Positions 1 through 6,434 of a stretch of 7,874 nucleotides of DNA are shown here, one piece after another. The stretch comes from DATEMK01 sp039914625. GTDB taxonomy: Bacteria > Bacteroidota > Bacteroidia > AKYH767-A > OLB10. The stretch covers positions 1-7,874 of the forward strand of contig JBDSOU010000294.1 of assembly GCA_039914625.1 (NCBI GenBank), read 5' to 3'. The notes below the pieces were generated by a model. The model was not told the origin of the DNA and ran no database searches. It saw only the letters and a list, made by a program, of their open reading frames with translations. A program made the position numbers and the translations under genes. The stretch's first letter is position 1. Every line of letters begins with the position of its first letter.

Positions 1-1
1 T

Positions 2-85
2 GATAATCTCAACACCGGAATTTATTTTATTAAAATGAATGTAGGTGACGAATCATACATGCAAAAAATATCGGTAGTAAAATAA
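2..85 (+). CDS. C-terminal end of a T9SS-secreted protein (partial)
   Basis: This is the last 27 codons of an open frame that enters from upstream and stops at TAA 83-85. The residues read DNLNTGIYFIKMNVG and finish in YMQKISVVK. The pattern 'L..GIYF.K......Y.QKI.V.K' is the typical last strand pair of the T9SS type A sorting domain, the signal that sends Bacteroidota proteins through the outer membrane. The same ending occurs in the next gene (PNGIYFID...KIYRRKIIINK). The catalytic or binding part lies outside the window, so its function cannot be named. The terminator just downstream shows that this transcription unit ends here. Confidence 0.8.
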   Translation, partial: DNLNTGIYFIKMNVGDESYMQKISVVK

Positions 86-109
86 ATTTATAAAATCTTT
101 TTTAAGATT

Positions 110-145
110 AAAAGAGCGTTGCAAAAAAGTAACGCTCTTTTTTTT
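110..145 (+). terminator. Intrinsic (rho-independent) terminator
   Basis: An 11-bp perfect stem is formed by AAAAGAGCGTT (110-120) and AACGCTCTTTT (131-141). It extends by one G-T wobble and one C-G pair (121-122 with 129-130), leaving a loop of six A. An uninterrupted T run at 138-145 follows. It sits 25 bases after the stop of the upstream partial gene and just before the next gene's promoter candidate, so it separates the two units. The A tract at the 5' foot also pairs with the T tract, so weak bidirectional function is possible. Confidence 0.9.
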
Positions 146-146
146 G

Positions 147-154
147 TAACTTAG
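147..154 (+). promoter_or_regulatory. Candidate Bacteroidota -7 promoter element
   Basis: TAACTTAG matches the Bacteroidota -7 consensus TAnnTTTG at five of its six fixed positions. It begins directly after the T tract of the terminator and lies 22 bases before the ATG at 177, a common distance in this phylum. No convincing -33 TTG is found at the usual spacing; the nearest is at 119-121, inside the terminator stem. The call rests on position and one element only. Confidence 0.4.
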
Positions 155-176
155 CAATCCCCAAAAATAATTCAAA

Positions 177-2609
177 ATGAAAAAAACAATTCTACTATCA
201 GCCCTGCTTGTAATTTCACTTGCAGCCAAGAGCCAATTTAATGTAACCGGCACAGTACAAGACCAGCCTTTCACACAATTCATGTCGGGAGCGCGTGTTA
301 CTTTATTTAATGCTGACACTACTTTTTTCCGCGAAACCCGCGTGAATGGTTCAGGAAACTATTCCTTTACAAATATTCCTGCCAATGTTTATTCTCTCGG
401 AGTTTCGTATCTCAATAAACAATACCAGCAAGTGAGCTTAAACGTATCTGCCAATACAACACATAATTTCAGCTTATTGCCCGAAACACAAACAGGACAG
501 TGGAATGTAATTGTTCAATCACCTGAACCATTGGGGGGAACAAATCTTGGCGCATTAATGCCTGACGGAAAAATATTTTATTGCCATGAAACTGTTGACC
601 CTTTTTATTTTGACCCGGCAATTAATGACACTATTTCTGCACCCGGCAGCGGAAGTGTGCAAGGTTGTGTCGGACCCATATTAACAAATGATGGTAAGCT
701 TTGGTTCATTGGCGGAGCATTAGTGCCCACTTACGGTCCGGGGTCAAAAAAAGTAAAAACTTTTAACCAGTCAAACGGTTCATGGCAGTTCCAGCCTGAC
801 ATGCTCGATTGGCGATGGTATCCTTCGCTTATACAATTGCCGAGCAGTAAAATTTTAATTTTTGGAGGAGGAGGATTAAATAATCCCGTGCGTACAAACA
901 CTTCAGAAATTTATAATCCGGCAACAGGCACCAGTGTTTTTACAGATACACTTGCTATTGGCAATGAAGTTTCACCTACAGTTGTTTTATACAATGGAAA
1001 AGTTTTAATGACACATCGCCCTCCTCAACTTTTTAACCCCGCTACAAATCAATGGAGCCTGGCAGGAGCTTTTGTACAATCACCGCGTACACCCAATGGC
1101 GACCACAGCGATTGCGAGCTGGTATTAATGCCCGATGGTGAAGCTATTGCTATTGGCTATAAATCTTTTACTGCAGGTATATATGGAACTTTTATTGAAC
1201 GTTACAATCCGGTTACAGATTCATGGTCGCTGGGAACAAGCATACTTCCTATCCGCTCGCGTGCAAAAACAGTTCTGCTGCCGGATAAAAAAATCCTTGT
1301 CATGGGAGGTTACAAAGAAAATCCTTCTGATACCACATCAACTAACCAATATGGATATATGAATCTTTGTGACTTGTACAGTCCCGCAACAGATTCCTGG
1401 AGAAGATTAAAGAGGCTCAATTATCAGCGTGAATATCATTGTAACGCTATTCTCGTTCCGGATGGAAGGATTATAGCTGTCGGAGGTGAAGGACAACCGG
1501 GCAATGAGCCGCCTTTCAGCGTTATTGAAGCATTTAAGCCTCCTTATTTATTCAGAGGAGTCAGACCTCAAATTATTAATCTGAATCAAACTTCTTTTGC
1601 AAGAAACGCCTCAATTAATTTCGACTTTCAGAAAACAGATTCCGTTACTGAAGTGATATTAATGTCAAATGCCCTGGTAACCCATTTTATGAATAGCGGC
1701 AATAACCGTTATTTAACTTTGAACTTTACTCGCACCGGAAATCATATTACTGCAACTTTGCCTTCAGATTCAGTTACGCTGCTTCCGGGTTTTTATATGC
1801 TGTTTGCAATGGTTGATGACATTCCTTCTGTTGCAAAAATTATTAAAATAGAAAATTCCGTCTGCATTCCTCCTTCAGCGCTGATAACCCCTGCCGGTCC
1901 TACCACATTTTGTTCAGGCGGAAGTGTTGTCTTAAATGCTCCTGTTGCCAATAACAGGGCGTATCAATGGAAAAAAGGAGGAGTGAATATTCCGGGAGCT
2001 ACTTTATCATCCTATACGGCTGCTACAGGAGGAACTTATAAGGTAACAGTTACTAATACGAGCACCGGTTGTTCAAAAACAACTGCTACCGGAGTTGTGA
2101 TTACATTAAAATCTCTTCCGGCTGCAACCATTAATCCATCAGGAACAATAACTTTTTGTGCAGGACAAAGCGCATTACTTACTGCCAACAACGGAACAGG
2201 ATATACTTATAAATGGAAGAAAAATGGCAGTTACATCAGCGGTGCGTCTTCAATGACTTACACGGTAACAACCGCAGGCAAATACCGTGTTGAAGTAACC
2301 AACGGAAATGGCTGTTCTAAAACGTCATCGGTTAATACTGTTGTAGTGCCTTGCCGGACCGCTAATCTGATAGAAGATGATGTTTTTATTCGTCCCAACC
2401 CTGCACAAAATAGTTTTACAATTGCATTACCCAGCGTAAATTTTAATGTGACAATTTCTGATGAGACAGGAAGAAAAGTTTTTGAACAGAAAAGCGTTTC
2501 AGGTCAGACAGAAATTGATTCGAAAGATTTTCCAAATGGAATTTATTTTATTGATGCAATAACAAGTAAAGAAAAAATTTACAGGCGAAAAATAATCATC
2601 AATAAATAA
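177..2609 (+). CDS. Secreted galactose/glyoxal oxidase-like copper-radical oxidase with T9SS sorting domain
   Basis: This 810-residue protein probably oxidises an alcohol or aldehyde with O2, releasing H2O2, outside the cell; the substrate cannot be told. Order: signal peptide (1-19, cut before Gln20), carboxypeptidase-regulatory-like fold (about 21-101), kelch beta-propeller (about 108-455, repeats such as DGKLWFIGG and DGRIIAVGG), galactose-oxidase-type C-terminal domain (about 462-558), two Ig-like modules each with a Cys pair (C579/C632 and C661/C713), and a T9SS type A tail (about 736-810, starting VFIRPNPAQ). The cofactor residues fit the galactose oxidase set C228, Y272, Y495, H496, H581: Cys164 in QGCVGP, Tyr215 in RWYPS, Tyr420-His421 in REYHC and His503 in LVTH, with similar spacing. 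So a Cys-Tyr crosslinked radical and a mononuclear copper site are expected. ATG 177 gives a clean signal peptide. It lies alone behind a terminator. The family call is firm; glyoxal versus galactose specificity is open. Confidence 0.88.
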   Translation: MKKTILLSALLVISLAAKSQFNVTGTVQDQPFTQFMSGARVTLFNADTTFFRETRVNGSGNYSFTNIPANVYSLGVSYLNKQYQQVSLNVSANTTHNFSLLPETQTGQWNVIVQSPEPLGGTNLGALMPDGKIFYCHETVDPFYFDPAINDTISAPGSGSVQGCVGPILTNDGKLWFIGGALVPTYGPGSKKVKTFNQSNGSWQFQPDMLDWRWYPSLIQLPSSKILIFGGGGLNNPVRTNTSEIYNPATGTSVFTDTLAIGNEVSPTVVLYNGKVLMTHRPPQLFNPATNQWSLAGAFVQSPRTPNGDHSDCELVLMPDGEAIAIGYKSFTAGIYGTFIERYNPVTDSWSLGTSILPIRSRAKTVLLPDKKILVMGGYKENPSDTTSTNQYGYMNLCDLYSPATDSWRRLKRLNYQREYHCNAILVPDGRIIAVGGEGQPGNEPPFSVIEAFKPPYLFRGVRPQIINLNQTSFARNASINFDFQKTDSVTEVILMSNALVTHFMNSGNNRYLTLNFTRTGNHITATLPSDSVTLLPGFYMLFAMVDDIPSVAKIIKIENSVCIPPSALITPAGPTTFCSGGSVVLNAPVANNRAYQWKKGGVNIPGATLSSYTAATGGTYKVTVTNTSTGCSKTTATGVVITLKSLPAATINPSGTITFCAGQSALLTANNGTGYTYKWKKNGSYISGASSMTYTVTTAGKYRVEVTNGNGCSKTSSVNTVVVPCRTANLIEDDVFIRPNPAQNSFTIALPSVNFNVTISDETGRKVFEQKSVSGQTEIDSKDFPNGIYFIDAITSKEKIYRRKIIINK

Positions 2610-2647
2610 ATTAAAAAATTATACAATTAAACAATCAGATTTATTTC

Positions 2648-2655
2648 TATTTTCG
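2648..2655 (+). promoter_or_regulatory. Weak candidate -7 promoter element for the His-rich gene
   Basis: TATTTTCG differs from TAnnTTTG at one fixed position and ends 12 bases before the ATG at 2668, which would give a very short leader. No -33 TTG is seen in the AT-rich 58-base gap. Readthrough from the oxidase gene is equally possible, because no terminator hairpin is visible between the two genes. Confidence 0.3.
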
Positions 2656-2667
2656 CATCAATTAAAG

Positions 2668-3282
2668 ATGAATAAGCGAACCAGAAGATTGAAAACTGTT
2701 ATTGCTCTTTTTTTAGCAGTTGCAGTAATCAATATTTATGTCACTGATTCCTATTGCAGTTTTACAAAAGAAATCGGGCATCCTCATGCTGATTTAGCTT
2801 TAATTGAAGCAAGAGAAAAACACTACCATTCCCAGGCAGATGGAGCCGGGAAATCCGCAGAACATCATCATAAAAGCCTGAAAGCAGAAAAACCCCATCA
2901 CCATCATGGTGACCAAATAAAATCCAGTCATCATCACGAGGGAAATGAAACTGAAACGCCAGAAGAATACCACACTGAGGGACAAAAGCCTGGGAAAAAT
3001 TGTCATGATGCTTCTCAAGCCGAATGTGACAATCATCATGACGGAAAAAAAGATGACAATTGCTGTAAGGATAATTCAGAATCCTTTTTTTCCGCATTAA
3101 TTAATCACTCGGTAACCTTTCCGGTTCTTAAAAACATTTTTACTGGAATTATTAATTGCTTTTATTCAAATAATGAACTTTTAACTTTAAGTAAATTTTC
3201 TACAAAAGGTTTTGTAATTCGTGAAGCCCCTCCTCCCAAAACATCTGGTGTAAGGATTTTAATCCGTTCATTTATTATTTGA
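2668..3282 (+). CDS. His-rich exported putative metal-binding protein, HYC_CC_PP-like C-terminus
   Basis: This 204-residue protein starts with a basic stretch and one hydrophobic helix (about 9-24), so it is exported or anchored in the inner membrane. Residues 38-124 are very polar and hold most of the 19 histidines, in clusters such as HHH (66-68), HHHH (77-80) and HHH (88-90). Cys112, Cys120 and the pair Cys132-Cys133 follow. The tail, with a CC pair, a hydrophobic middle and APPPKTSG...ILIRSFII at the very end, resembles small Bacteroidota proteins named HYC_CC_PP, often found near metal-efflux genes. The usual HYC motif near the N-terminus is not evident, so this would be a divergent or His-expanded member. 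Binding of Cu, Zn, Ni or Co is inferred from composition. It could sequester metal in the periplasm or deliver it to a neighbouring oxidase; nothing in the sequence decides between these. Confidence 0.65.
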   Translation: MNKRTRRLKTVIALFLAVAVINIYVTDSYCSFTKEIGHPHADLALIEAREKHYHSQADGAGKSAEHHHKSLKAEKPHHHHGDQIKSSHHHEGNETETPEEYHTEGQKPGKNCHDASQAECDNHHDGKKDDNCCKDNSESFFSALINHSVTFPVLKNIFTGIINCFYSNNELLTLSKFSTKGFVIREAPPPKTSGVRILIRSFII

Positions 3283-3299
3283 CTTTCTGATTAAAAGTA

Positions 3300-3327
3300 A
3301 GCAGGAATGGCAGGTCCATTGCCTGCT
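3300..3327 (+). other. Imperfect hairpin in the gap after the His-rich gene
   Basis: AGCAGGAATGG (3300-3310) pairs with CCATTGCCTGCT (3316-3327) across a five-base loop, with one bulged G at 3321. This is the most GC-rich stretch of an otherwise AT-rich gap. It starts 18 bases after the stop codon, as a terminator would, but no T run follows directly (AAGGGCATTT comes next), so it is not a classical intrinsic terminator. It could be a weak terminator, a stabilising 3' end or a chance palindrome. Confidence 0.4.
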
Positions 3328-3404
3328 AAGGGCATTTATAAATGAGTATATATTTTTTTAATTAAATTTAAAACTACTTACTGAAAAACTAAAAACTTGT
3401 TCTA

Positions 3405-4160
3405 ATGTATCACGATAACGATTTTGCAATCATAATTCCAATGGCTAATGAAGAAAAAGACTTCCAGCCATTTGTTGAGGTATTAAAAAAAGTCATGGAC
3501 CGTCTTGAATCCGGAACTGTTTATTTAATAGTTGACACTGTTTCAAAAGACAACACATTAAATCTTAGTAAAGAGCTTTCGAAAAATGATAACCGGTTTA
3601 TAACAGTATGGTCACCCGAAAATAAAAATGTGGTGGATGCTTACATAAGAGGGTACAAGGAAGCATTAAATAACAGTCATGATATAATAATTGAAATGGA
3701 TGCCGGGCTTTCGCACGACCCCCGCGCCATTCCGATGTTCCTGCGAACATTAAACGAAGGAAATGAATGTGCCTTCGGAAGTCGTTTTATTAATGGAGGT
3801 TCCATCTGGAAATCAGTTTTCTACCGAAGATTTCTTTCACGTTTTGGAACAATTTTATCAAATGTAATGCTTGGAACAAAATTGCATGACATGACATCCG
3901 GTTACCAGGGCTTTCACGCAAATGTGGTTAAAGAGTTTGTCAATTATCCTTTATTATCACGAGGACATTTTTATCAAACCGAACTAAGGTATCTATTGCG
4001 AAAGAAAAGATTTCGTGAAATTCCGATTCATTACCGGGCGCCTTCAAACAGCGTTTCAGGAAAATCAATTAATAATTCTATCAGCGTTCTGTTGCATTAT
4101 TTCGTGAGACGATTAATGTTTAACTCAGCGGTATTGCATAATGAAGATTCATTACTATGA
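3405..4160 (+). CDS. Family 2 glycosyltransferase, DPM1-like
   Basis: This 251-residue single-domain GT-A enzyme belongs to the dolichol-phosphate-mannose-synthase-like group, which usually moves a sugar from a nucleotide sugar to a polyprenyl phosphate or related acceptor. Visible motifs: the start AIIIPMANEE (9-17), IVDTVSKDNT (42-51) where DPM1 has IVDDGSxDGT, MDAGLSHDP (98-106) where DPM1 has MDADLSHPP, GSRFINGGSIW (125-135), DMTSGYQGF (162-170), GHFYQTEL (187-194), and IPIHYRAPSNSVSGKS (206-221), matching the DPM1 PI.F..R..G.SK end. It has no membrane segment, unlike GtrB-type enzymes, so it acts in the cytoplasm, perhaps at the membrane surface. The second acidic residue of both metal/nucleotide motifs is changed. 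Its last codons overlap the next gene (ATGA), so the two proteins are translationally coupled and probably work on one glycan or glycolipid. Donor and acceptor are unknown. Confidence 0.85.
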   Translation: MYHDNDFAIIIPMANEEKDFQPFVEVLKKVMDRLESGTVYLIVDTVSKDNTLNLSKELSKNDNRFITVWSPENKNVVDAYIRGYKEALNNSHDIIIEMDAGLSHDPRAIPMFLRTLNEGNECAFGSRFINGGSIWKSVFYRRFLSRFGTILSNVMLGTKLHDMTSGYQGFHANVVKEFVNYPLLSRGHFYQTELRYLLRKKRFREIPIHYRAPSNSVSGKSINNSISVLLHYFVRRLMFNSAVLHNEDSLL

Positions 4161-5170
4161 ACTATAGAAACGCACTTGTTATTACTTCTATTGCTGCGCC
4201 TAACGAGGCATTGAAAAAATATGCAATTGAAAGTGCTAAGCACAAAGTACATTATATTGTAATCGGAGACTCAAAATCACCAAAGGATTTTGATTTGCGC
4301 GGATGTGATTTTTATTCTATCGAACGGCAAAAGCAATTACCATATTCAATTTGTAAAATATTGCCTGAGAAGAAATATTCCCGCAAAAACATCGGCTACC
4401 TCGTTGCAATGGAAAACGGACATAATGTTATTTCTGAAACTGATGATGATAATTTTCCGCGAAGCGGTTTCTGGAAACCTTCAAAAATAAAAACAGATTG
4501 CTATTATATCGAAAACCATGGATGGTTAAATGTATATGCCTATTTCACTGATCAAAAAATATGGCCACGTGCGTTTCCGCTTGAGCATGTCAATGATGAA
4601 GTGCCTGATATTAAAAAATTCTCGTACAGAGAAGTGACCTGCCCCGTGCAGCAGGGACTTGCAGATGAGAATCCTGATGTGGATGCTATATTCAGGTTAG
4701 TGAAAATCCTGCCGATAAACTTCAAACGTTCACCAAGTGTCGGACTCGGAAATAAAACCTGCTGCCCATTCAATAGTCAGAATACGCGCTGGTTCAAACC
4801 TGCATTTCCTTTGATGTATTTGCCGTCCTACTGTAGCTTTCGCATGACTGATATCTGGCGAAGCTTTGTTGCACAACGCATTTTTTGGGAAAACGACTGG
4901 ACATTATTATTTCACAAAGCCACCGTATATCAAAAGAGAAATGACCATAATATCCTCCATGATTTCAGGGATGAAATTTCGGGTTACCTCAATAATAATA
5001 TTATACTTGAAACATTAGACAACCTTAAGCTAAAAGGAGGTCTGCTTTATCTACAGGATAATTTAAAAAAATGTTATGAAGCATTAATCAAAATAAAGTT
5101 GATTGAAGAAAAAGAAATGGAATTACTTGAAGCATGGTGTAATGATATAAATACTGTGGTTACTTACTAA
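4157..5170 (+). CDS. STELLO/DUF288 family putative glycosyltransferase
   Basis: This 337-residue protein has the N-terminal signature of the STELLO (DUF288) family: LVITSIAAPNEALKKYA (7-23), HYIVIGDSKSPKDF (32-45), Cys50 in the GCDFYS segment, LPEKKYSRKNIGYLVAM (69-85) and the acidic TDDDN (95-99), which by analogy with GT-A enzymes would hold the metal and the nucleotide sugar. Later conserved-looking blocks are QQGLADENPDVDAIFRL (165-181) and YCSFRMTDIWRSFVAQRI (225-242). In Arabidopsis, STELLO1 and STELLO2 are Golgi proteins that bind cellulose synthase and affect its assembly. Bacterial members are known by similarity, with no role that I can name. There is no signal peptide or membrane helix, so it is probably cytoplasmic. 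It starts inside the stop codon of the GT2 gene, so the two are expressed together. The family call is good; donor, acceptor and even catalytic activity are inference. Confidence 0.8.
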   Translation: MNYRNALVITSIAAPNEALKKYAIESAKHKVHYIVIGDSKSPKDFDLRGCDFYSIERQKQLPYSICKILPEKKYSRKNIGYLVAMENGHNVISETDDDNFPRSGFWKPSKIKTDCYYIENHGWLNVYAYFTDQKIWPRAFPLEHVNDEVPDIKKFSYREVTCPVQQGLADENPDVDAIFRLVKILPINFKRSPSVGLGNKTCCPFNSQNTRWFKPAFPLMYLPSYCSFRMTDIWRSFVAQRIFWENDWTLLFHKATVYQKRNDHNILHDFRDEISGYLNNNIILETLDNLKLKGGLLYLQDNLKKCYEALIKIKLIEEKEMELLEAWCNDINTVVTY

Positions 5171-5266
5171 AAAAATTAAATGAATTATAGATATAAAATT
5201 ACATCCATAAATAACATATCATCTCAAAAATTCACAATCATTAACCATTAATCAAAAATCAAAAAA

Positions 5267-5608
5267 ATGTTAAACACAAAAAATTACAAAAAACAAATCG
5301 TGAAATCCCGATTCTTATCGGAAAAAAAAACAATTATCTTAACAGCAGCAGCAATTGCATTTACAATAGGTGCCTGCAACAATTCATCATCTGAAAAAGA
5401 ACAACACAATGAATCGGGAGAAATGCATGAACATGAGAACGATTCCATGCAACATCATGACGCGGCTGATTCAATGCATCAACATGATGATGCTTCGAAG
5501 AATCAAATGAGTGAAGCGATGTATCAATGTCCGATGCATCCGGAAGTTACGTCTGACAAACCCGGCAAATGTTCAACATGCGGAATGGATTTAGAACAAA
5601 AGAAATAA
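5267..5608 (+). CDS. Lipoprotein with Met/His-rich linker and heavy-metal-binding domain
   Basis: This 113-residue protein has a basic N-terminus, a hydrophobic stretch (about 22-36) and a probable lipobox IGAC, with Cys37 as the lipid-bearing residue. Mature residues 38-80 form a flexible, acidic, Met/His-rich linker: MHEHEN (53-58), then DSMQHHD (59-65) and DSMHQHD (68-74), an imperfect repeat. Residues 86-108, YQCPMHPEVTS...CSTCGMDLE, are the heavy-metal-binding domain (HMBD) found at the N-terminus of some copper P-type ATPases and in CusB-like adaptors. CPMHP and CSTCGM supply Cys, Met and His ligands suited to Cu(I) or Ag(I). It likely binds or passes copper at the envelope. The region before the lipid helix is long (21 residues) but there is no later Met to start from. 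The 96-base gap upstream is A/T-rich with no clear promoter. The next gene follows after 36 bases. Confidence 0.85.
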   Translation: MLNTKNYKKQIVKSRFLSEKKTIILTAAAIAFTIGACNNSSSEKEQHNESGEMHEHENDSMQHHDAADSMHQHDDASKNQMSEAMYQCPMHPEVTSDKPGKCSTCGMDLEQKK

Positions 5609-5646
5609 ATAAACTAAAAAATAACTAAATAAATAAACTAAAAAAT
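5603..5646 (+). repeat. Two exact 20-base direct repeats, 24-base period
   Basis: The same A-rich 20-mer, containing AAATAAATAAACT and a run of six A, occurs at 5603-5622 and again at 5627-5646, four bases apart. The first copy covers the stop codon of the lipoprotein gene (TAA 5606-5608). The second ends inside the ATG of the next gene (5645-5647). It probably arose by slipped-strand duplication. Its effect would be on the spacing and A-rich translation-initiation region of the downstream gene. Confidence 0.85.
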
Positions 5647-6433
5647 GAAAAAAACTATTTGCACATCTATCGCTTTGATGTTCGTACTAACGATTTCCAA
5701 AGCCCAAACTACTGCCATGCCATTTAACGGTCTTGATTGTAATGGTAACTCTGTTGACCTGTTTGCCGACTTAGACGCTGGCAAAGCAGTGATTCTACAT
5801 TTTTACATGCCAAGTTGCGGGAGCTGCCCACCACCTGCACAAAAAATTCAGGCAATGGCAAATAAAATAGATGCCACGTATCCCGGAATGGTTAAAGGCT
5901 ATGCTTTCCCTTTTCAAAATACAACAACGTGCAGCTATTCATCAAGCTGGGTTTCTACCAACAATTTGTCAGCTTTATATGCACCCATGGACAGCGGTGC
6001 AGCACAAGTAGCACACTACGGAGGTTTCGGTATGCCGACCGTAGTTTTATTGGGCGGTACAGACCACCGGGTAATGTTTTCTACTCTGAGCTTCAGCACC
6101 AGCGACACTACAGTAATGAGAGATTCCATTTTAGCATTGCTTAATACTACAGGCATTGCTGATTTACCTAATTCAGTTTCTGCTTTCAACATATATCCAA
6201 ATCCTGCTTCGGGTGTTATTGCAATAACTATTGAATTAAAGGAAAGCGCACACCTATTGATTGAAATTACCGACATTACAGGAAAGCAAGTTGCTGTGAT
6301 TACAGATGAGAAGCAAAGTCCGGGTTTGCTAATCAAACAATTCAATACACTCCTGTTATCCAATGGAAACTATTTAGTTCGTTTAAGTGTGAATGGTAAA
6401 ACCACCACACAAAAACTAACCGTTGCTCATTAA
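5645..6433 (+). CDS. Secreted thioredoxin-fold protein with T9SS sorting domain
   Basis: This 262-residue protein has a signal peptide (1-20, cut after SKA), a thioredoxin-like domain (about 22-168) and a T9SS type A tail (about 181-262, starting FNIYPNPASG). The thioredoxin features are the strand AVILHFYMPSCGSC with redox motif CGSC (58-61), and GMPTVVLL with the cis-proline at 131. Cys32 and Cys96 are additional and could form a disulfide. With the tail it should be exported across both membranes and attached to the surface or released, an unusual place for a thiol-disulfide protein. It could reduce, oxidise or shuffle disulfides of neighbouring secreted proteins, or keep cysteines reduced for copper loading as SCO/TlpA relatives do; the sequence does not separate these. 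The ATG at 5645 gives a clean signal peptide. The stop is one base from the next start, so it shares the operon with the multicopper oxidase. Confidence 0.85.
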   Translation: MKKTICTSIALMFVLTISKAQTTAMPFNGLDCNGNSVDLFADLDAGKAVILHFYMPSCGSCPPPAQKIQAMANKIDATYPGMVKGYAFPFQNTTTCSYSSSWVSTNNLSALYAPMDSGAAQVAHYGGFGMPTVVLLGGTDHRVMFSTLSFSTSDTTVMRDSILALLNTTGIADLPNSVSAFNIYPNPASGVIAITIELKESAHLLIEITDITGKQVAVITDEKQSPGLLIKQFNTLLLSNGNYLVRLSVNGKTTTQKLTVAH

Positions 6434-6434
6434 C

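Noticed and set aside
53..319. Minus-strand frame of 88 codons
   Set aside because: It runs through the terminator, the promoter region and the signal peptide of the oxidase gene, and its product has no recognisable features.
2762..3097. Open frames on the minus strand opposite the His-rich gene
   Set aside because: They are by-products of the many CAT/CAC His codons, which read as ATG/GTG on the other strand. The products are Met/Phe-rich without any domain, while the plus-strand protein has an export signal and ordered Cys/His clusters.
3349..3356. TATATTTT as a -7 promoter element for the GT2 gene
   Set aside because: It lacks the final G and lies in a long A/T run where such matches occur by chance; no -33 TTG accompanies it.
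5171..5266. Promoter or small gene in the gap before the HMBD lipoprotein
   Set aside because: The 96 bases are A/T-rich with no TAnnTTTG-like element, no hairpin and no credible short frame, so nothing was annotated.
5603..5646. Direct repeats as a CRISPR array
   Set aside because: There are only two A-rich copies with a 4-base spacer and no cas genes; a slippage duplication explains them.
6423..6434. TTG start giving four extra residues for the unknown secreted protein
   Set aside because: ATG 6435 gives a standard signal peptide beginning MKK and lies one base after the previous stop; the TTG is inside the preceding coding region.
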